Part shown: one piece after another, positions 18,226-27,364 of the stretch
Numbering within the stretch: the first letter of the stretch is position 1
How the letters are laid out: each line of letters opens with the position of its first letter
Assembly: GCA_020847075.1 (NCBI GenBank)
Contig: JADLCS010000058.1
Location: forward strand, 17,074-81,073
Length of the DNA: 64,000 nucleotides
Reading direction: 5' to 3'
Origin: Gammaproteobacteria bacterium
GTDB taxonomy: Bacteria > Pseudomonadota > Gammaproteobacteria > SZUA-140
Position numbers and translations under genes: made by a program
Notes under the pieces: model-generated
Databases searched by the model: none
Told to the model about the DNA's origin: nothing
Seen by the model: only the letters and a program-made list of their open reading frames with translations

Positions 18226-19233
18226 TCAGTCCGGGGGTGTCGATCGGGCATTCCGCGCCATTTCAACCGCGGCCAGGATCGCGGCATCCAGACTGCCGGC
18301 GTCGGCGCGGCCGGTCCCGGCCAGTTCCAGCGCCGTGCCATGGTCCACCGAGGTGCGGATGATCGGCAACCCGAGGGTGACATTGATCGCCTTGCCGAAA
18401 CCCATGTGCTTGAGCACCGGGAGTCCCTGGTCGTGATACATCGCGACGACCGCGTCGAGGTCGGTGAGATCGGCGGGGAGAAAGGAGGTATCGGCCGGTT
18501 TCGGGCCGATGATCTGGAGCCCTGCGTCCCTCAGCGCGGCGATGGCGGGATTTATGATCTCGATTTCCTCGCGGCCCAGGTTTCCGTCTTCCCCCGCGTG
18601 CGGATTCAGTCCGCAGACGAGGAGGCGCGGGTTGTCGATGCCGAAAAACCTGCGCAGGCCGTCGTGCGTTATACGCAAGGTGCTCGTGACCTTCTCACGG
18701 GTGATCGCGCCGAATATTTCCTTGAGCGCGAGGTGTGTCGTGACCAGAGCGACGCGCAGCCCGGGGGTCGCCAGCATCATGACGACAGCGTCGGTCCCGG
18801 TGATTTCGGCGAGGAATTCCGTGTGCCCGGTGAAGGGTATCCCGGCGCTGTTGATGACGGCCTTGTTGACCGGCCCGGTGACCATGGCTGCAAATTCGCC
18901 CCGCGCGCAACCCTGGACTGCCTGCCGCAGCGTTTCCAGGATATAGGCGGCATTGGCCGGATCGGGGGTGCCGCAGACGTCGTTGCGCGCGCAGCGCACG
19001 GGGAGTATCTCGAGCGTACCCGCCGGCGCGATGCGGGCCTCCCGGCCCGGCTGGTATTCTTTCAGGGTGAGCGGCAGTCCGAGCCGGCGCGCCCGCGCGT
19101 GCAGCAGATCCGGGTCGGCGAGGACGACGATCGGCGCGGGCAGGTCTTGCTGGGCGAGCTGTAGGCAGATGTCGGGGCCGATACCCGCCGGTTCTCCCGG
19201 CGTCAGGGCGATAAGAGAGGGTTTACTGTCCAC
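18226..19233 (-). CDS. pdxA: 4-hydroxythreonine-4-phosphate dehydrogenase
   Basis: 335 residues. It oxidises 4-phosphohydroxy-L-threonine in pyridoxal 5'-phosphate synthesis, a metal- and NAD-dependent step. The N-terminus ALTPGEPAGIGPD, the segment GHTEFLAEITG, the metal-site histidine region NPHAGEDGNLGREE and the C-terminal MYHDQGLPVLKHMGFGKAINVTLGLP are family hallmarks. It is in an operon with surA upstream and rsmA downstream. Confidence 0.97.
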   Translation of the reverse strand: MDSKPSLIALTPGEPAGIGPDICLQLAQQDLPAPIVVLADPDLLHARARRLGLPLTLKEYQPGREARIAPAGTLEILPVRCARNDVCGTPDPANAAYILETLRQAVQGCARGEFAAMVTGPVNKAVINSAGIPFTGHTEFLAEITGTDAVVMMLATPGLRVALVTTHLALKEIFGAITREKVTSTLRITHDGLRRFFGIDNPRLLVCGLNPHAGEDGNLGREEIEIINPAIAALRDAGLQIIGPKPADTSFLPADLTDLDAVVAMYHDQGLPVLKHMGFGKAINVTLGLPIIRTSVDHGTALELAGTGRADAGSLDAAILAAVEMARNARSTPPD

Positions 19234-19259
19234 TGTGCCGGTCGCGGGTCGTGCAGGGT

Positions 19260-20606
19260 CTACAGACGGTATTCGACGTACGCCTCATCGCGCAAGCGTC
19301 TCAGCCATTCCTCGGTGCCTTCTTCGATCCTGCGTTGGTAGATCGCATCCCGGGCCTTGTCGCGCGTGAACTCTTCCGTATCGTCGTATTCGCGCCGATC
19401 CTCTACCTGTATCAGGTGCCAGCCGAAACGGGTCTTGACCGGATCGCTGATTTCGCCCGGGGACAGCCTGTCCATCGCCGCCTCGAAATCGGGGATCATC
19501 TGACCCGGTTCCACCCAGCCGAGATCTCCGCCGTTGGAGGCGGAGGCCTTGTCTTCGGAGATGTTCCGGGCCAGTGTGGCGAAGTCCTCGCCCGCGGCGA
19601 TGCGCCGCTTCGCATCCGCGAGGATTTCCTTGGCCTTCCCATCGGTCGTCAGCGCGCTCAGGCGTACCAGGATATGGCGCGCCAGGGTCTGGGTGACGAT
19701 ATGCTGCTGACCGGTACGATGATCGAACAGCTCGATGATATGGAAGCCGCTTGGGCTGCGTATCAGATTGCTGATTTCGCCGGGCTTCATGTTGGGCACC
19801 AGTTCGGCGAACAGCGTCGGGAGCTCGCCGGCCTTGCGCCACCCCAGGTCGCCGCCGTTGAGCGCCTGTTGTCCATCGGATGAGGAGATGGCGATCTGGT
19901 GAAAGTCCGCCCCGGATCGCAGCTGGCTCAGGATATCGTCCGCCCGCGTCTGGACCTGCTGGATTCGTTCCGGGGTGGCCGCCTCCGGCAGGGCGATAAG
20001 GATGTGGCCGATATGGTATTCGTCGGATCCGTTCCCCTGGCGACGCTGCGTGGCGAGGAAGCTGTCGACCTCCTGGTCGGTGATGGTGATGCGGCTGTCG
20101 ACGTATTGCTGTCTCAGCCGGCGCAGGGTGATCTCCTTGCGGATGTCTTCCCGGAATTTCACGAAATCGAAGCCATCATTCTGCAATGCGTCGCGGAACT
20201 CTTCCAATGACATATTGTTTTGAGAGGCTATTCCGCTGATGGCCTGATTCAGGGTCTCATCGTCGACGCGGATACCGTTGCTTTCGGCAAGCTGAAGCTG
20301 GATCCGCTCCAGTACTGCGCGCTCCAGGATCTGTTTCTGCAGCGTCGGCCCGGAGGGAGGCTGCATACCTTGCCGGCGTAACTGGAGTTTTACGGTCGCG
20401 ATCCTGTCGCTCAGCTCGCTTTCCGTGATGACGTCGTTGTCGACGACGGCGACGATCCGATCGATGATCTGAGGATCTCCCGCCACGCCCGCGCCCGGGC
20501 ACAAGGCGGGTATCAGCGTCAGGATCAACATGGCGAGAAACGGCGCCGGACCCGGTATCGATGTGGCGCAAGAGGATCCGGCGTCAGGCGAAGATCTAGT
20601 TTTCAT
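19260..20606 (-). CDS. surA: Periplasmic peptidyl-prolyl isomerase/chaperone SurA
   Basis: 448 residues. A signal peptide (about 1-42, ending near GVAG) precedes the SurA N-terminal chaperone domain (IIDRIVAVVDNDVITESEL). Two parvulin domains follow, each with GGDLGW (first: QQALNGGDLGWRKAGELP; second: ASNGGDLGWVEPGQMIP), and a C-terminal helix completes the chaperone module. SurA escorts unfolded outer-membrane proteins to the BAM complex. Its start overlaps the end of lptD, one of its best-known clients, by 11 bases. Confidence 0.97.
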   Translation of the reverse strand: MKTRSSPDAGSSCATSIPGPAPFLAMLILTLIPALCPGAGVAGDPQIIDRIVAVVDNDVITESELSDRIATVKLQLRRQGMQPPSGPTLQKQILERAVLERIQLQLAESNGIRVDDETLNQAISGIASQNNMSLEEFRDALQNDGFDFVKFREDIRKEITLRRLRQQYVDSRITITDQEVDSFLATQRRQGNGSDEYHIGHILIALPEAATPERIQQVQTRADDILSQLRSGADFHQIAISSSDGQQALNGGDLGWRKAGELPTLFAELVPNMKPGEISNLIRSPSGFHIIELFDHRTGQQHIVTQTLARHILVRLSALTTDGKAKEILADAKRRIAAGEDFATLARNISEDKASASNGGDLGWVEPGQMIPDFEAAMDRLSPGEISDPVKTRFGWHLIQVEDRREYDDTEEFTRDKARDAIYQRRIEEGTEEWLRRLRDEAYVEYRL

Positions 20607-22851
20607 ATCCTAGGATACCCTGTTCCAATACGCTTTCGAGGCTGTCGCCGATCCCGGCCAGCCCTTTCAGCTCGAATTGAATATAGAGATTTTCCCTGGT
20701 TTCCCCCAGGTCGTCGTTGACATAGCGGCGATTGACGATCCGGGCGCGCCAGCAACAGCTTTGATATTCCAGGCCCGCCAAAGTTTCCAGGGCGCGGTGG
20801 TCCAGCAGGGAATAATTGCGACGACCTATGATATGCCAGCGCCTTCCCAGAGGCCAGAGAAAAGATATATCGGACTGCTTCAGGGTGGGGTCGAGGTAGC
20901 GATAGGCGATGTTGACGATGCTGCGAGAGTTCGGCATGTATTGCAGCTGTACACTCCCTTTGTCTATTTCATCGGTTTCCTGGTCACAGCGCACATCGAG
21001 CCTGGTGGTGAGCTGCGGGACAAGGGATGCGGCCGACTCGGCCACGATGTCCGACGCCCTGCTGTCCGCGATCTGGTTGCTCAGGCCGACCTCGCGGTCC
21101 TGGAAATAGAAGATACGCCCGATACTGGCGCGTAGCCGCTCCTTGCCGGTTTCCTTTTCGAAGAAGCGCGTGGTCAGGGCCAGTGTCATCTGGTTGGCGT
21201 CTCCGATCCGGTCGCTGCCGCTGAATCTGTTATCGCGGAACAGCTGGCTGTAACTGAAATCGGGCAAGGCGGTATCGAACAGCGGAATCTCCGTCTGTTC
21301 ACGGAATGGGCTGTACAGATAGTACAGCCTGGGTTCGAGGGTGTGGATCATCGGGTTCGCTCCCCAGTGGCTGTCTCTCTCGAGGAAGATGCCGCTGTCC
21401 AGCGAGAATGAAGGGAGGGTCCGGCTGATGTGGGCGACTCCTGCGGCGCCGCCGTCATCGATGTCGTACTGAGTATGCCTCACGCTGATCATGGGCGCGA
21501 GGAAGGCGGCCGGAGAGCGCAGCGGGTATTCGACGCTCGGTTTCAGGTCGATTCTGCTGCCGGAGATACGGGTGTCGTGCCTGAAGTCGACGTATTCGCC
21601 CGTGAGGTTGTAGTTGAGCGTGCCGTCCTCGTCCGGTCGGGTGGTTTTGAACAAGACCTGCGGCAGGCGCTGGTAAGGCCGGCTGTTTTTCGGGATGGTG
21701 TCGTCGACCGTTTGATAGTTTTCCAGGCGGACGCTCGATGTCCACAGGTCGCTCTGGTAATCGAGGCTGGCGAGCTGCCGTAAATGAGTGATGCTGGATA
21801 CGCTCAGGCTGTTGCCGAGATCGCGGAAATATTCGGTATCCGATACGCGGGCGATGTCGATGCCGGAGCTCAGCCGGCTGGTGAAGCGCGATCTGTCCCG
21901 GAAGTTGATGAGTCCGCGATCCCTGTCGGCGAGATCGTCGCCGGGTAGGTATTCCAGATTGAGCTGGCCCCGGCCGATGGGGTTCAGATAGCGGGTTTCA
22001 CCTTTGATCATGGTGCCGCGTTTGGATATGAGGCGCGGCTCCAGCGTGGCGTCGAATTGCGGCGCGATATTTATGTAGAAGGGCAGGCTGAGCTCCGTCC
22101 CGTTGTCGTCCGAATGGCCGTAACTCGGCGCCAGGAATCCGGTTTTTCTCTGATCGTCGATCGGAAAGCTGAGATAAGGAAAATAGAAGAACGGAACGTG
22201 CTTGAATGAAAGCCTGATATTCCTGGCCGTGCCGATCCCGCTCTTTTGGTTCAGGCGCAACGTGCTGGACCTGAGCAGCCAAGAGTCGTCGCCGATGTCA
22301 CATGTCGTATACGTCACCCCGCGCAACAGGGTGACGTCTTTACTCTCGACCGTCGCGGATTCCGCGGTACCGCGAGCATGTCTTGAAAAGAGGTCATAGC
22401 TGGTTTCATTGATGACGCCGGTATCCCTGCCGAGCGAAACCTCGGCGTTGTCGCCGCTGATCGCGAGGTCCTGTTTGAAGTAACGGATGTTTCCCTCCGC
22501 ATTCAGCCGGTCTAAAGTCCGGTCATAGATCGCCGAGTCGGCGCGCAGATACTGGTCGGTCTGCCTGGCGCGAATATCCCCATGTAGGGCCACGGTATCT
22601 CGATCCAGGGTCTCGGCCTCGTCGGCGGTGATGACCGTGGCGGCATCGTTCCGCGCGTCGGGCGCATCGGGTGGCATCCCGGTTTCCGCGTGCGTCCTGC
22701 AGAGGGTCCATTGATCGTCGTCCGCGGCGGGATTACCCATTGCCGGCGTCGCTATCAGGAGAGACAGCATGAAAATCCCGCCGGTCAGCGAGGGCCCGCA
22801 AACGCGGGATGTCTGGCGCATGGGATCGTGGATTAACCAGACTCGCTGCAT
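20596..22851 (-). CDS. lptD: LPS-assembly protein LptD
   Basis: 751 residues. A signal peptide (about 1-40) is followed by the periplasmic beta-jellyroll (LptD-N/OstA) domain and a large beta-barrel with the family segment FKHVPFFYFPYLSFPIDDQRKTGFLAPSYG. With LptE it inserts lipopolysaccharide into the outer leaflet. Cysteines near the N-terminus (LCRTH, YTTCDIG) and in the barrel (RCDQE, SCCWR) are candidates for the inter-domain disulfides. Its length is a little under that of the E. coli protein. It heads the lptD-surA-pdxA-rsmA operon. Confidence 0.95.
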   Translation of the reverse strand: MQRVWLIHDPMRQTSRVCGPSLTGGIFMLSLLIATPAMGNPAADDDQWTLCRTHAETGMPPDAPDARNDAATVITADEAETLDRDTVALHGDIRARQTDQYLRADSAIYDRTLDRLNAEGNIRYFKQDLAISGDNAEVSLGRDTGVINETSYDLFSRHARGTAESATVESKDVTLLRGVTYTTCDIGDDSWLLRSSTLRLNQKSGIGTARNIRLSFKHVPFFYFPYLSFPIDDQRKTGFLAPSYGHSDDNGTELSLPFYINIAPQFDATLEPRLISKRGTMIKGETRYLNPIGRGQLNLEYLPGDDLADRDRGLINFRDRSRFTSRLSSGIDIARVSDTEYFRDLGNSLSVSSITHLRQLASLDYQSDLWTSSVRLENYQTVDDTIPKNSRPYQRLPQVLFKTTRPDEDGTLNYNLTGEYVDFRHDTRISGSRIDLKPSVEYPLRSPAAFLAPMISVRHTQYDIDDGGAAGVAHISRTLPSFSLDSGIFLERDSHWGANPMIHTLEPRLYYLYSPFREQTEIPLFDTALPDFSYSQLFRDNRFSGSDRIGDANQMTLALTTRFFEKETGKERLRASIGRIFYFQDREVGLSNQIADSRASDIVAESAASLVPQLTTRLDVRCDQETDEIDKGSVQLQYMPNSRSIVNIAYRYLDPTLKQSDISFLWPLGRRWHIIGRRNYSLLDHRALETLAGLEYQSCCWRARIVNRRYVNDDLGETRENLYIQFELKGLAGIGDSLESVLEQGILGYEN

Positions 22852-23223
22852 GATTAGGATGTGGTCGTGGCCTCGCGCCGTGCGGGGGAGGGGGTGGGTC
22901 GATAGACAATTGCTTGTTAAGTTATTGTCTGAGTGAATTTTATTATTGATTCGGCCGTTATTTTTTATGATTTGGCGAGGGGTGTCAAACTGTTTGGCGC
23001 GGCGCCCATGGGTGTGGCGTGCCGCGTCCGGCCCGGCGTTGTGATCCGGTTCTCATTCGGACGGCGATCCAGGTCAAGAATCGCGCAATGGTTTTGGATT
23101 CCGCGCCATGTTTTGCCGATACTTTCCAATAGAATCCTGTATGCCGATGTCGATGCGACGGAGGTCGACGGTCTCGATACCGGAAGGGTTTGCGAATCAG
23201 GAAAGCCGAAGGACGGGATTGAT
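22852..23223. other. 372-base divergent intergenic region between lptD and the HDOD gene
   Basis: No gene is convincing here, although one frame stays open. It is AT-rich near 22930-22975, where promoters for both genes probably lie. The one clear structure is the inverted repeat at 22904-22930, listed separately. Confidence 0.5.
22904..22930. repeat. Operator-like inverted repeat upstream of lptD
   Basis: AGACAAT (22904-22910), 13 bases, ATTGTCT (22924-22930). It is a perfect 7-base dyad 53 bases upstream of the lptD start. It could bind a regulator of lptD or of the divergent HDOD gene. Confidence 0.4.
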
Positions 23224-24171
23224 ATGAGCATGCCTACCGCACGAGTGATGCCAGCGGACAACGCACAGTCGGCGCCTTCCGACGCCGACGTGGCGAAGGA
23301 TAACGAGCAACCATTGCTGGATCTGCGGGCCCGTATCCGGCGGCTGGAAAAGCTTCCGCCCATGCCGGAGATGACGCAGAAGATTCTGCGTCTGAGTGCG
23401 AAGCCCGACGCCGACGTCAAGGAGCTGGTGGAGGTCGTGGAGCTGGATCCGAGCCTCGCGTCCCAGGTGATGCGTTATGCCAGTTCCCCCTTTTTCAGCT
23501 ATCAGGGAAAGGTCGATTCCGTGCATACGGCGATTACCCGGGTGCTCGGTTTCAACACGGTCATGAATCTGGCGCTGGGGGCGACGGCAGCCCGGCCATT
23601 CAAGGTCGCACGAAACGTGCCGCTCGGACTCGATGCCTTCTGGCGCCATGCCGTGTACAGCGCGGCGCTGGTGCAGGCCTTGAGCAGCGCGGTGCCAAAG
23701 GAGACGCGTCCCCCGGCCGGCATGGCCTATCTCGCGGGTCTTCTGCACAATTTCGGGCACTTGCTGCTGGGTCATCTGTTCAAGCAGGAATTTCTGATTC
23801 TCAACAAGTTCATCAGTAAGTATCCCGACAAACCCGTCGATCTCATCGAGCGGCGGGTACTGGGTACGGATCACGGTATGATCGGGGCGTGGCTGATGGA
23901 GGCGTGGCAATTGCCTGAAGAGATAGTGATCGCGGTCCGTGAGCACCACAATGAGAATTACCTGGAGATCCATGCCGTTTATCCGCAGTTGGTGTTTCTT
24001 GCGGACAGGCTGCTCAAGGGCTACGGTATCGGCGAGGCCGTGGATACCCAGGTGCCTCCGGCATTGCTCGATGCGCTGGGAATAGGGGAGTATCAGGCCA
24101 TGACCATCACGGCGAAGATCATGGAAGGCGGCGAGGGGTTGGATCACATGGCGTCGGGGTTCGCCTCGTAG
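23224..24171 (+). CDS. HDOD domain protein (signal transduction/output)
   Basis: 315 residues from the ATG at 23224; the longer frame from 22933 lacks recognisable protein character. Residues about 30-250 are an HDOD domain: LPPMPEMTQKILRLS, ELDPSLASQVMRYASSPFF, AITRVLGFNTVMNLALG, GLLHNFGHLLLGHLF and REHHNENY. HDOD proteins resemble HD phosphohydrolases but usually lack activity, and take part in stress, motility or cyclic-dinucleotide signalling. It is monocistronic with its own terminator. Confidence 0.88.
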   Translation: MSMPTARVMPADNAQSAPSDADVAKDNEQPLLDLRARIRRLEKLPPMPEMTQKILRLSAKPDADVKELVEVVELDPSLASQVMRYASSPFFSYQGKVDSVHTAITRVLGFNTVMNLALGATAARPFKVARNVPLGLDAFWRHAVYSAALVQALSSAVPKETRPPAGMAYLAGLLHNFGHLLLGHLFKQEFLILNKFISKYPDKPVDLIERRVLGTDHGMIGAWLMEAWQLPEEIVIAVREHHNENYLEIHAVYPQLVFLADRLLKGYGIGEAVDTQVPPALLDALGIGEYQAMTITAKIMEGGEGLDHMASGFAS

Positions 24172-24199
24172 ACCGAGGTCGTCGCTGATGTGGGGATCG

Positions 24200-24240
24200 G
24201 GCCGGGCCATGAGCACTCTCATGGCCCGGCCTTCGTTTTT
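24200..24240 (+). terminator. Rho-independent terminator of the HDOD gene
   Basis: A perfect 14-base stem GGCCGGGCCATGAG / CTCATGGCCCGGCC with loop CACT, followed by TTCGTTTTT. It ends at the stop codon of the convergent moeB-like gene. Confidence 0.93.
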
Positions 24241-25409
24241 CAGGCGTTAGATGCGCATACCTGCGCGTAGTCCTGATAGCCGGGAAATACCGCGCCTTCA
24301 CTGCAGTACCGGCAGTGCGGATTCTTTTTGACCTTGAGCTCGGTGAACCGGCCCGACAGGGCATCGTAATGCAGCATCCGTCCGACCAGCGGATCGCCGA
24401 GGTCGAGCAGTATCTTGATGGCCTCTATCGCCTGGAGCAGGCCGAATATTCCCGGCATGACTCCAAGGACCCCGGCCTCGGCGCACGACGGGGCGAATTC
24501 CGGCGGCGGAGGTTCCGGGAACATGCAGCGGTAGCAGTTCCCATGCTGTTTGTCGTACGTGGGCCAGAAGACGGTGATTTGCCCCTCGAACCGATAGACC
24601 GCCGCGTGGACGTTCGGTTTGCCCAGCTTGACGCATGCGTCGTTGATCAGGAAGCGGGTGGCCAGATTGTCCGTTCCGTCCACGATCACGTCGTATCCGG
24701 ACAGGATCTCTTCCACATTGGTGCTGTCGAGGTGAGTGCGGTGACCGATGACCTCGATCCCGGGGTTCAACGCCTCGAGCGCGACCCGGGCCGACTCGAC
24801 CTTGGGCATGCCCACGCGGGCATCGGTATGAAGGATCTGCCGCTGCAGGTTGCTGCGGTCGACGACATCGTGGTCCACCAGGCCGATGGTGCCCACGCCG
24901 GCGGCGGCCAGATAGTAGGCCGCGGGTGAGCCGAGTCCGCCCGCGCCGATCAGCAGCACTTTGCTGTCGAGCAGTTTGAGCTGGCCCGCCTCACCGACAT
25001 CGGGCATCAGCAAGTGGCGCGAATAGCGTTCGCGCGCCTCGGCGTCCAGGATGCGCGGGATTTCAAACGGTTTCCCCTGGTTCTTCCATCGGCTGAATCC
25101 ACCGCCCACGGAGCGGACGTCTTTATAGCCGAGCCGTTTCAGCGATTCGGCGGCGAACAACGAGCGAACCCCGCCCGCACACATGACGAGCAGAGTGCGG
25201 TCGAGATCCGGGACCATATCCTCGATCCTCAATTCCAGAAAGCCTCGCCCGAGACGATAGGCGCCGACCGGACTTCCCTGGGCGACTTCGTCCGTGTCGC
25301 GCACATCTAGCAGCGCGGCGCCGTTGTGGCTGAGGGCAAGCGCTTCTTCGGGGGATACCTCCGGGATAGCGTCGCGAAGTTCTGCGAGTCGTCGATCTTT
25401 GGCCTTCAT
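24240..25409 (-). CDS. MoeB/ThiF-type adenylyltransferase with N-terminal rhodanese domain
   Basis: 389 residues from the ATG at 25409, preceded by CTGGAGGTTCAG. Residues about 15-115 are a rhodanese domain with persulfide cysteine C77 in MCAGGVRS. Residues about 130-385 are an E1-like domain: nucleotide loop GAGGLGSPAAYYL, DHDVVDRSNLQRQ, and zinc pairs CYRC and CRYC. The sulfurtransferase is usually C-terminal in MOCS3-like fusions, so the order is reversed here. Such enzymes adenylate the C-terminal Gly-Gly of MoaD or ThiS and help form the thiocarboxylate. moaD lies 4 kb away. Confidence 0.88.
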   Translation of the reverse strand: MKAKDRRLAELRDAIPEVSPEEALALSHNGAALLDVRDTDEVAQGSPVGAYRLGRGFLELRIEDMVPDLDRTLLVMCAGGVRSLFAAESLKRLGYKDVRSVGGGFSRWKNQGKPFEIPRILDAEARERYSRHLLMPDVGEAGQLKLLDSKVLLIGAGGLGSPAAYYLAAAGVGTIGLVDHDVVDRSNLQRQILHTDARVGMPKVESARVALEALNPGIEVIGHRTHLDSTNVEEILSGYDVIVDGTDNLATRFLINDACVKLGKPNVHAAVYRFEGQITVFWPTYDKQHGNCYRCMFPEPPPPEFAPSCAEAGVLGVMPGIFGLLQAIEAIKILLDLGDPLVGRMLHYDALSGRFTELKVKKNPHCRYCSEGAVFPGYQDYAQVCASNA

Positions 25410-25609
25410 CTGAACCTCCAGCCCATGAATGATTGGAATCGAATCAGGAATGCGATGCAATACGAATGGACCCGTGTGAGACGGCTGTCAGCGGGATTTA
25501 CGCCTGATACTGCGTCAAAATTATAGCGTAAACGGATTGGATCCGCATCCTGGCGACGGGTTTTCATAGGCAGCGTATCGACCGTTCCGGTATGACCGTT
25601 AATACCGGA

Positions 25610-26395
25610 TTACTTCGCATCGGCCCGGGAGGGCGGGGCCTGTCGGGGAGGGGAACAGCTTTCGCACAGGGGATCCCTGGTGAACAGGGACTGGCGCCAT
25701 TCGAGGGCGGTTGCATCGATCCGTAACAGCCTCCCGTGGAGTGTTATCCCTACCCCGAGTAGAAGTTTTAAGGTCTCGGCGGCCATGATGCCGCCGATAA
25801 TCCCGGTTACGGGCGCGAACACCCCATTATCGCCGCAGGAGCCCATGGCATCCTGCGCGTGCTGGTTCGGATAGAGGCAATTCAGGCAGGGGGCCTCTTC
25901 ATAATCGTTCCTGAAGGTCGTCGCTTGTCCATCGAAGCGAGTCGCGGCCCCCCAGACCAGGGGGGTTCGAGTTGCAACGCAGGCGTGGTTGATCGCATAC
26001 CGGGTGATGAAATTGTCGCTGGCATCGATGACCACGTCGACTTGGCTGGCGTAGTGCGCGAGTTCGGTTGCGGTCAGGCGATGACCAATCACGTCGATAT
26101 CGAGGCCGGGATTGATCGCGTGCAGATGATCCCGGGCGGATTCCGTTTTGGGCCGGCTCAGATCAAGGGTGGTATGGATGACCTGCCGCTGCAGGTTGCC
26201 GAGATCCACCGAATCATGGTCATTGACGATGATGCGACCGATTCCGCTGGAGGCAAGGTACAGGGCCGCCGGAGAGCCGAGCCCCCCCAGCCCGATGAGC
26301 AGAACCTGAGAGTCGAGCAGCTTCTCCTGCCCGGCGAGATCGATCTCCGGTAGCAGGATATGCCGGCTGTAGCGCTCTAATTGCTTGTCATCCAC
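25610..26395 (-). CDS. HesA/MoeB/ThiF family adenylyltransferase
   Basis: 261 residues, an E1-like enzyme without an extra domain: ERYSRHILLPEIDLAGQEKLL, nucleotide loop GLGGLGSPAALYL, DHDSVDLGNLQRQVIH, zinc pairs CLNC and CESC, and the SCGDNGVFAPVTG segment with a possible active-site cysteine. It is paralogous to the rhodanese-fused protein 200 bases downstream on the same strand. One of the two may serve MoaD (molybdopterin) and the other ThiS (thiamine) or another carrier; the sequence alone does not settle which. Nearby moaA, C, D and E favour a MoeB role for at least one. Confidence 0.88.
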   Translation of the reverse strand: MDDKQLERYSRHILLPEIDLAGQEKLLDSQVLLIGLGGLGSPAALYLASSGIGRIIVNDHDSVDLGNLQRQVIHTTLDLSRPKTESARDHLHAINPGLDIDVIGHRLTATELAHYASQVDVVIDASDNFITRYAINHACVATRTPLVWGAATRFDGQATTFRNDYEEAPCLNCLYPNQHAQDAMGSCGDNGVFAPVTGIIGGIMAAETLKLLLGVGITLHGRLLRIDATALEWRQSLFTRDPLCESCSPPRQAPPSRADAK

Positions 26396-26425
26396 GCATG
26401 GGGTCGCCGCGGTGAGCGGGTCGGA

Positions 26426-27364
26426 TCAGGCAAATGTATAGGCGTAGCAGCAAGACTGAGGGGTGCGCCCATCGTCTGCCCATCCTCCCAGCAGATAGAT
26501 GGAGTTATTGATAATGCCTACCCCGGTGGCGGCGAGAGGTTGTGGAATCGGGGGCATGATGTGCCATTCGTTCCGCGTGAAGTCGAAACAGGCGCAGTGG
26601 TCGCTGATTCCGTCGCCGCTATATCCCCCAAAGATGAAGAGGTGATCGGAAATCTGACAGGCAGAAGCTCCGGCGGCGGTCCAGGGCAAGGTCATTTCCT
26701 CGCGCGACCATTTCCCAGTGGCGGGATCGAAGGTCTCGATATGGTCGAAATTGTTGAACCCCTCCGGCGTAAACGCGACCCCGCCCATGGTCATGATGCG
26801 GTTGTTCACGACCACGGCATCAAGGGCGAATCTGGGGGTTGGCAGCGAGGCGATCTGTTCCCATTTGCCGGTGCGCAGATCCAGTCGCTCGCAGAAATCG
26901 AAACCCGGATCCGTCTTGGGACCCGAGAGGGTGGCGTCCGGGTGATGGCCTCCGAGTATATAGATATAGTGATCGAGCAGGGCGCCCGCGGGATAGTCGT
27001 GGGGCATGATCATGTCCGGACCCAGCTCCCAGGTGTCGGTATCGGGATGATAGATCTCGGTAGTCCTCAGAAACCGGAAGGTCCCGTTTTCCTGTTTAAA
27101 ACCGCCGCCGATGATATAGATAGCGTCGCCCACCGTAGTGGCTATCGCGCCCGAGCGCAGGCTCGGCATGTCGGCACCCTTTCCCCAGGTATTCGTCTCC
27201 GGGTCGTAGATGATGACCGAATTCAGGCTCTTGAAATTGGGGCCTCCTCCTCCGAAACCATAGATCTTGCCTTGGTAGCTGGCCGTGGGACAGTGCGAGC
27301 GGGCAGTGGGGAGATGGGGTTTGGTTTCCCAGGCACCTTGATGATATGCAGTCGATTTTTTCAT
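26426..27364 (-). CDS. Kelch-repeat beta-propeller protein
   Basis: 312 residues from the ATG at 27364 (MKKSTAYHQG); an upstream start at 27424 is possible. At least five kelch units repeat at about 50-residue spacing, each with a Gly-Gly doublet after hydrophobics (IYGFGGGG, IYIIGGGF, IYILGGHH, MTMGGVAF, FIFGGYSG, IYLLGGWA) and a Trp about 25 residues on (NTWGKG, DTWELG, GKWEQI, GKWSRE, NEWHIM). It should fold as a six-bladed propeller. I see no signal peptide, so it is probably cytoplasmic. Its partner is unknown; it lies between the E1-like genes and moaA. Confidence 0.85.
   Translation of the reverse strand: MKKSTAYHQGAWETKPHLPTARSHCPTASYQGKIYGFGGGGPNFKSLNSVIIYDPETNTWGKGADMPSLRSGAIATTVGDAIYIIGGGFKQENGTFRFLRTTEIYHPDTDTWELGPDMIMPHDYPAGALLDHYIYILGGHHPDATLSGPKTDPGFDFCERLDLRTGKWEQIASLPTPRFALDAVVVNNRIMTMGGVAFTPEGFNNFDHIETFDPATGKWSREEMTLPWTAAGASACQISDHLFIFGGYSGDGISDHCACFDFTRNEWHIMPPIPQPLAATGVGIINNSIYLLGGWADDGRTPQSCCYAYTFA

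Noticed and set aside
17905-19164. 419-codon plus-strand frame
   Set aside because: Antisense to rsmA and pdxA; composition Arg-rich and motif-free.
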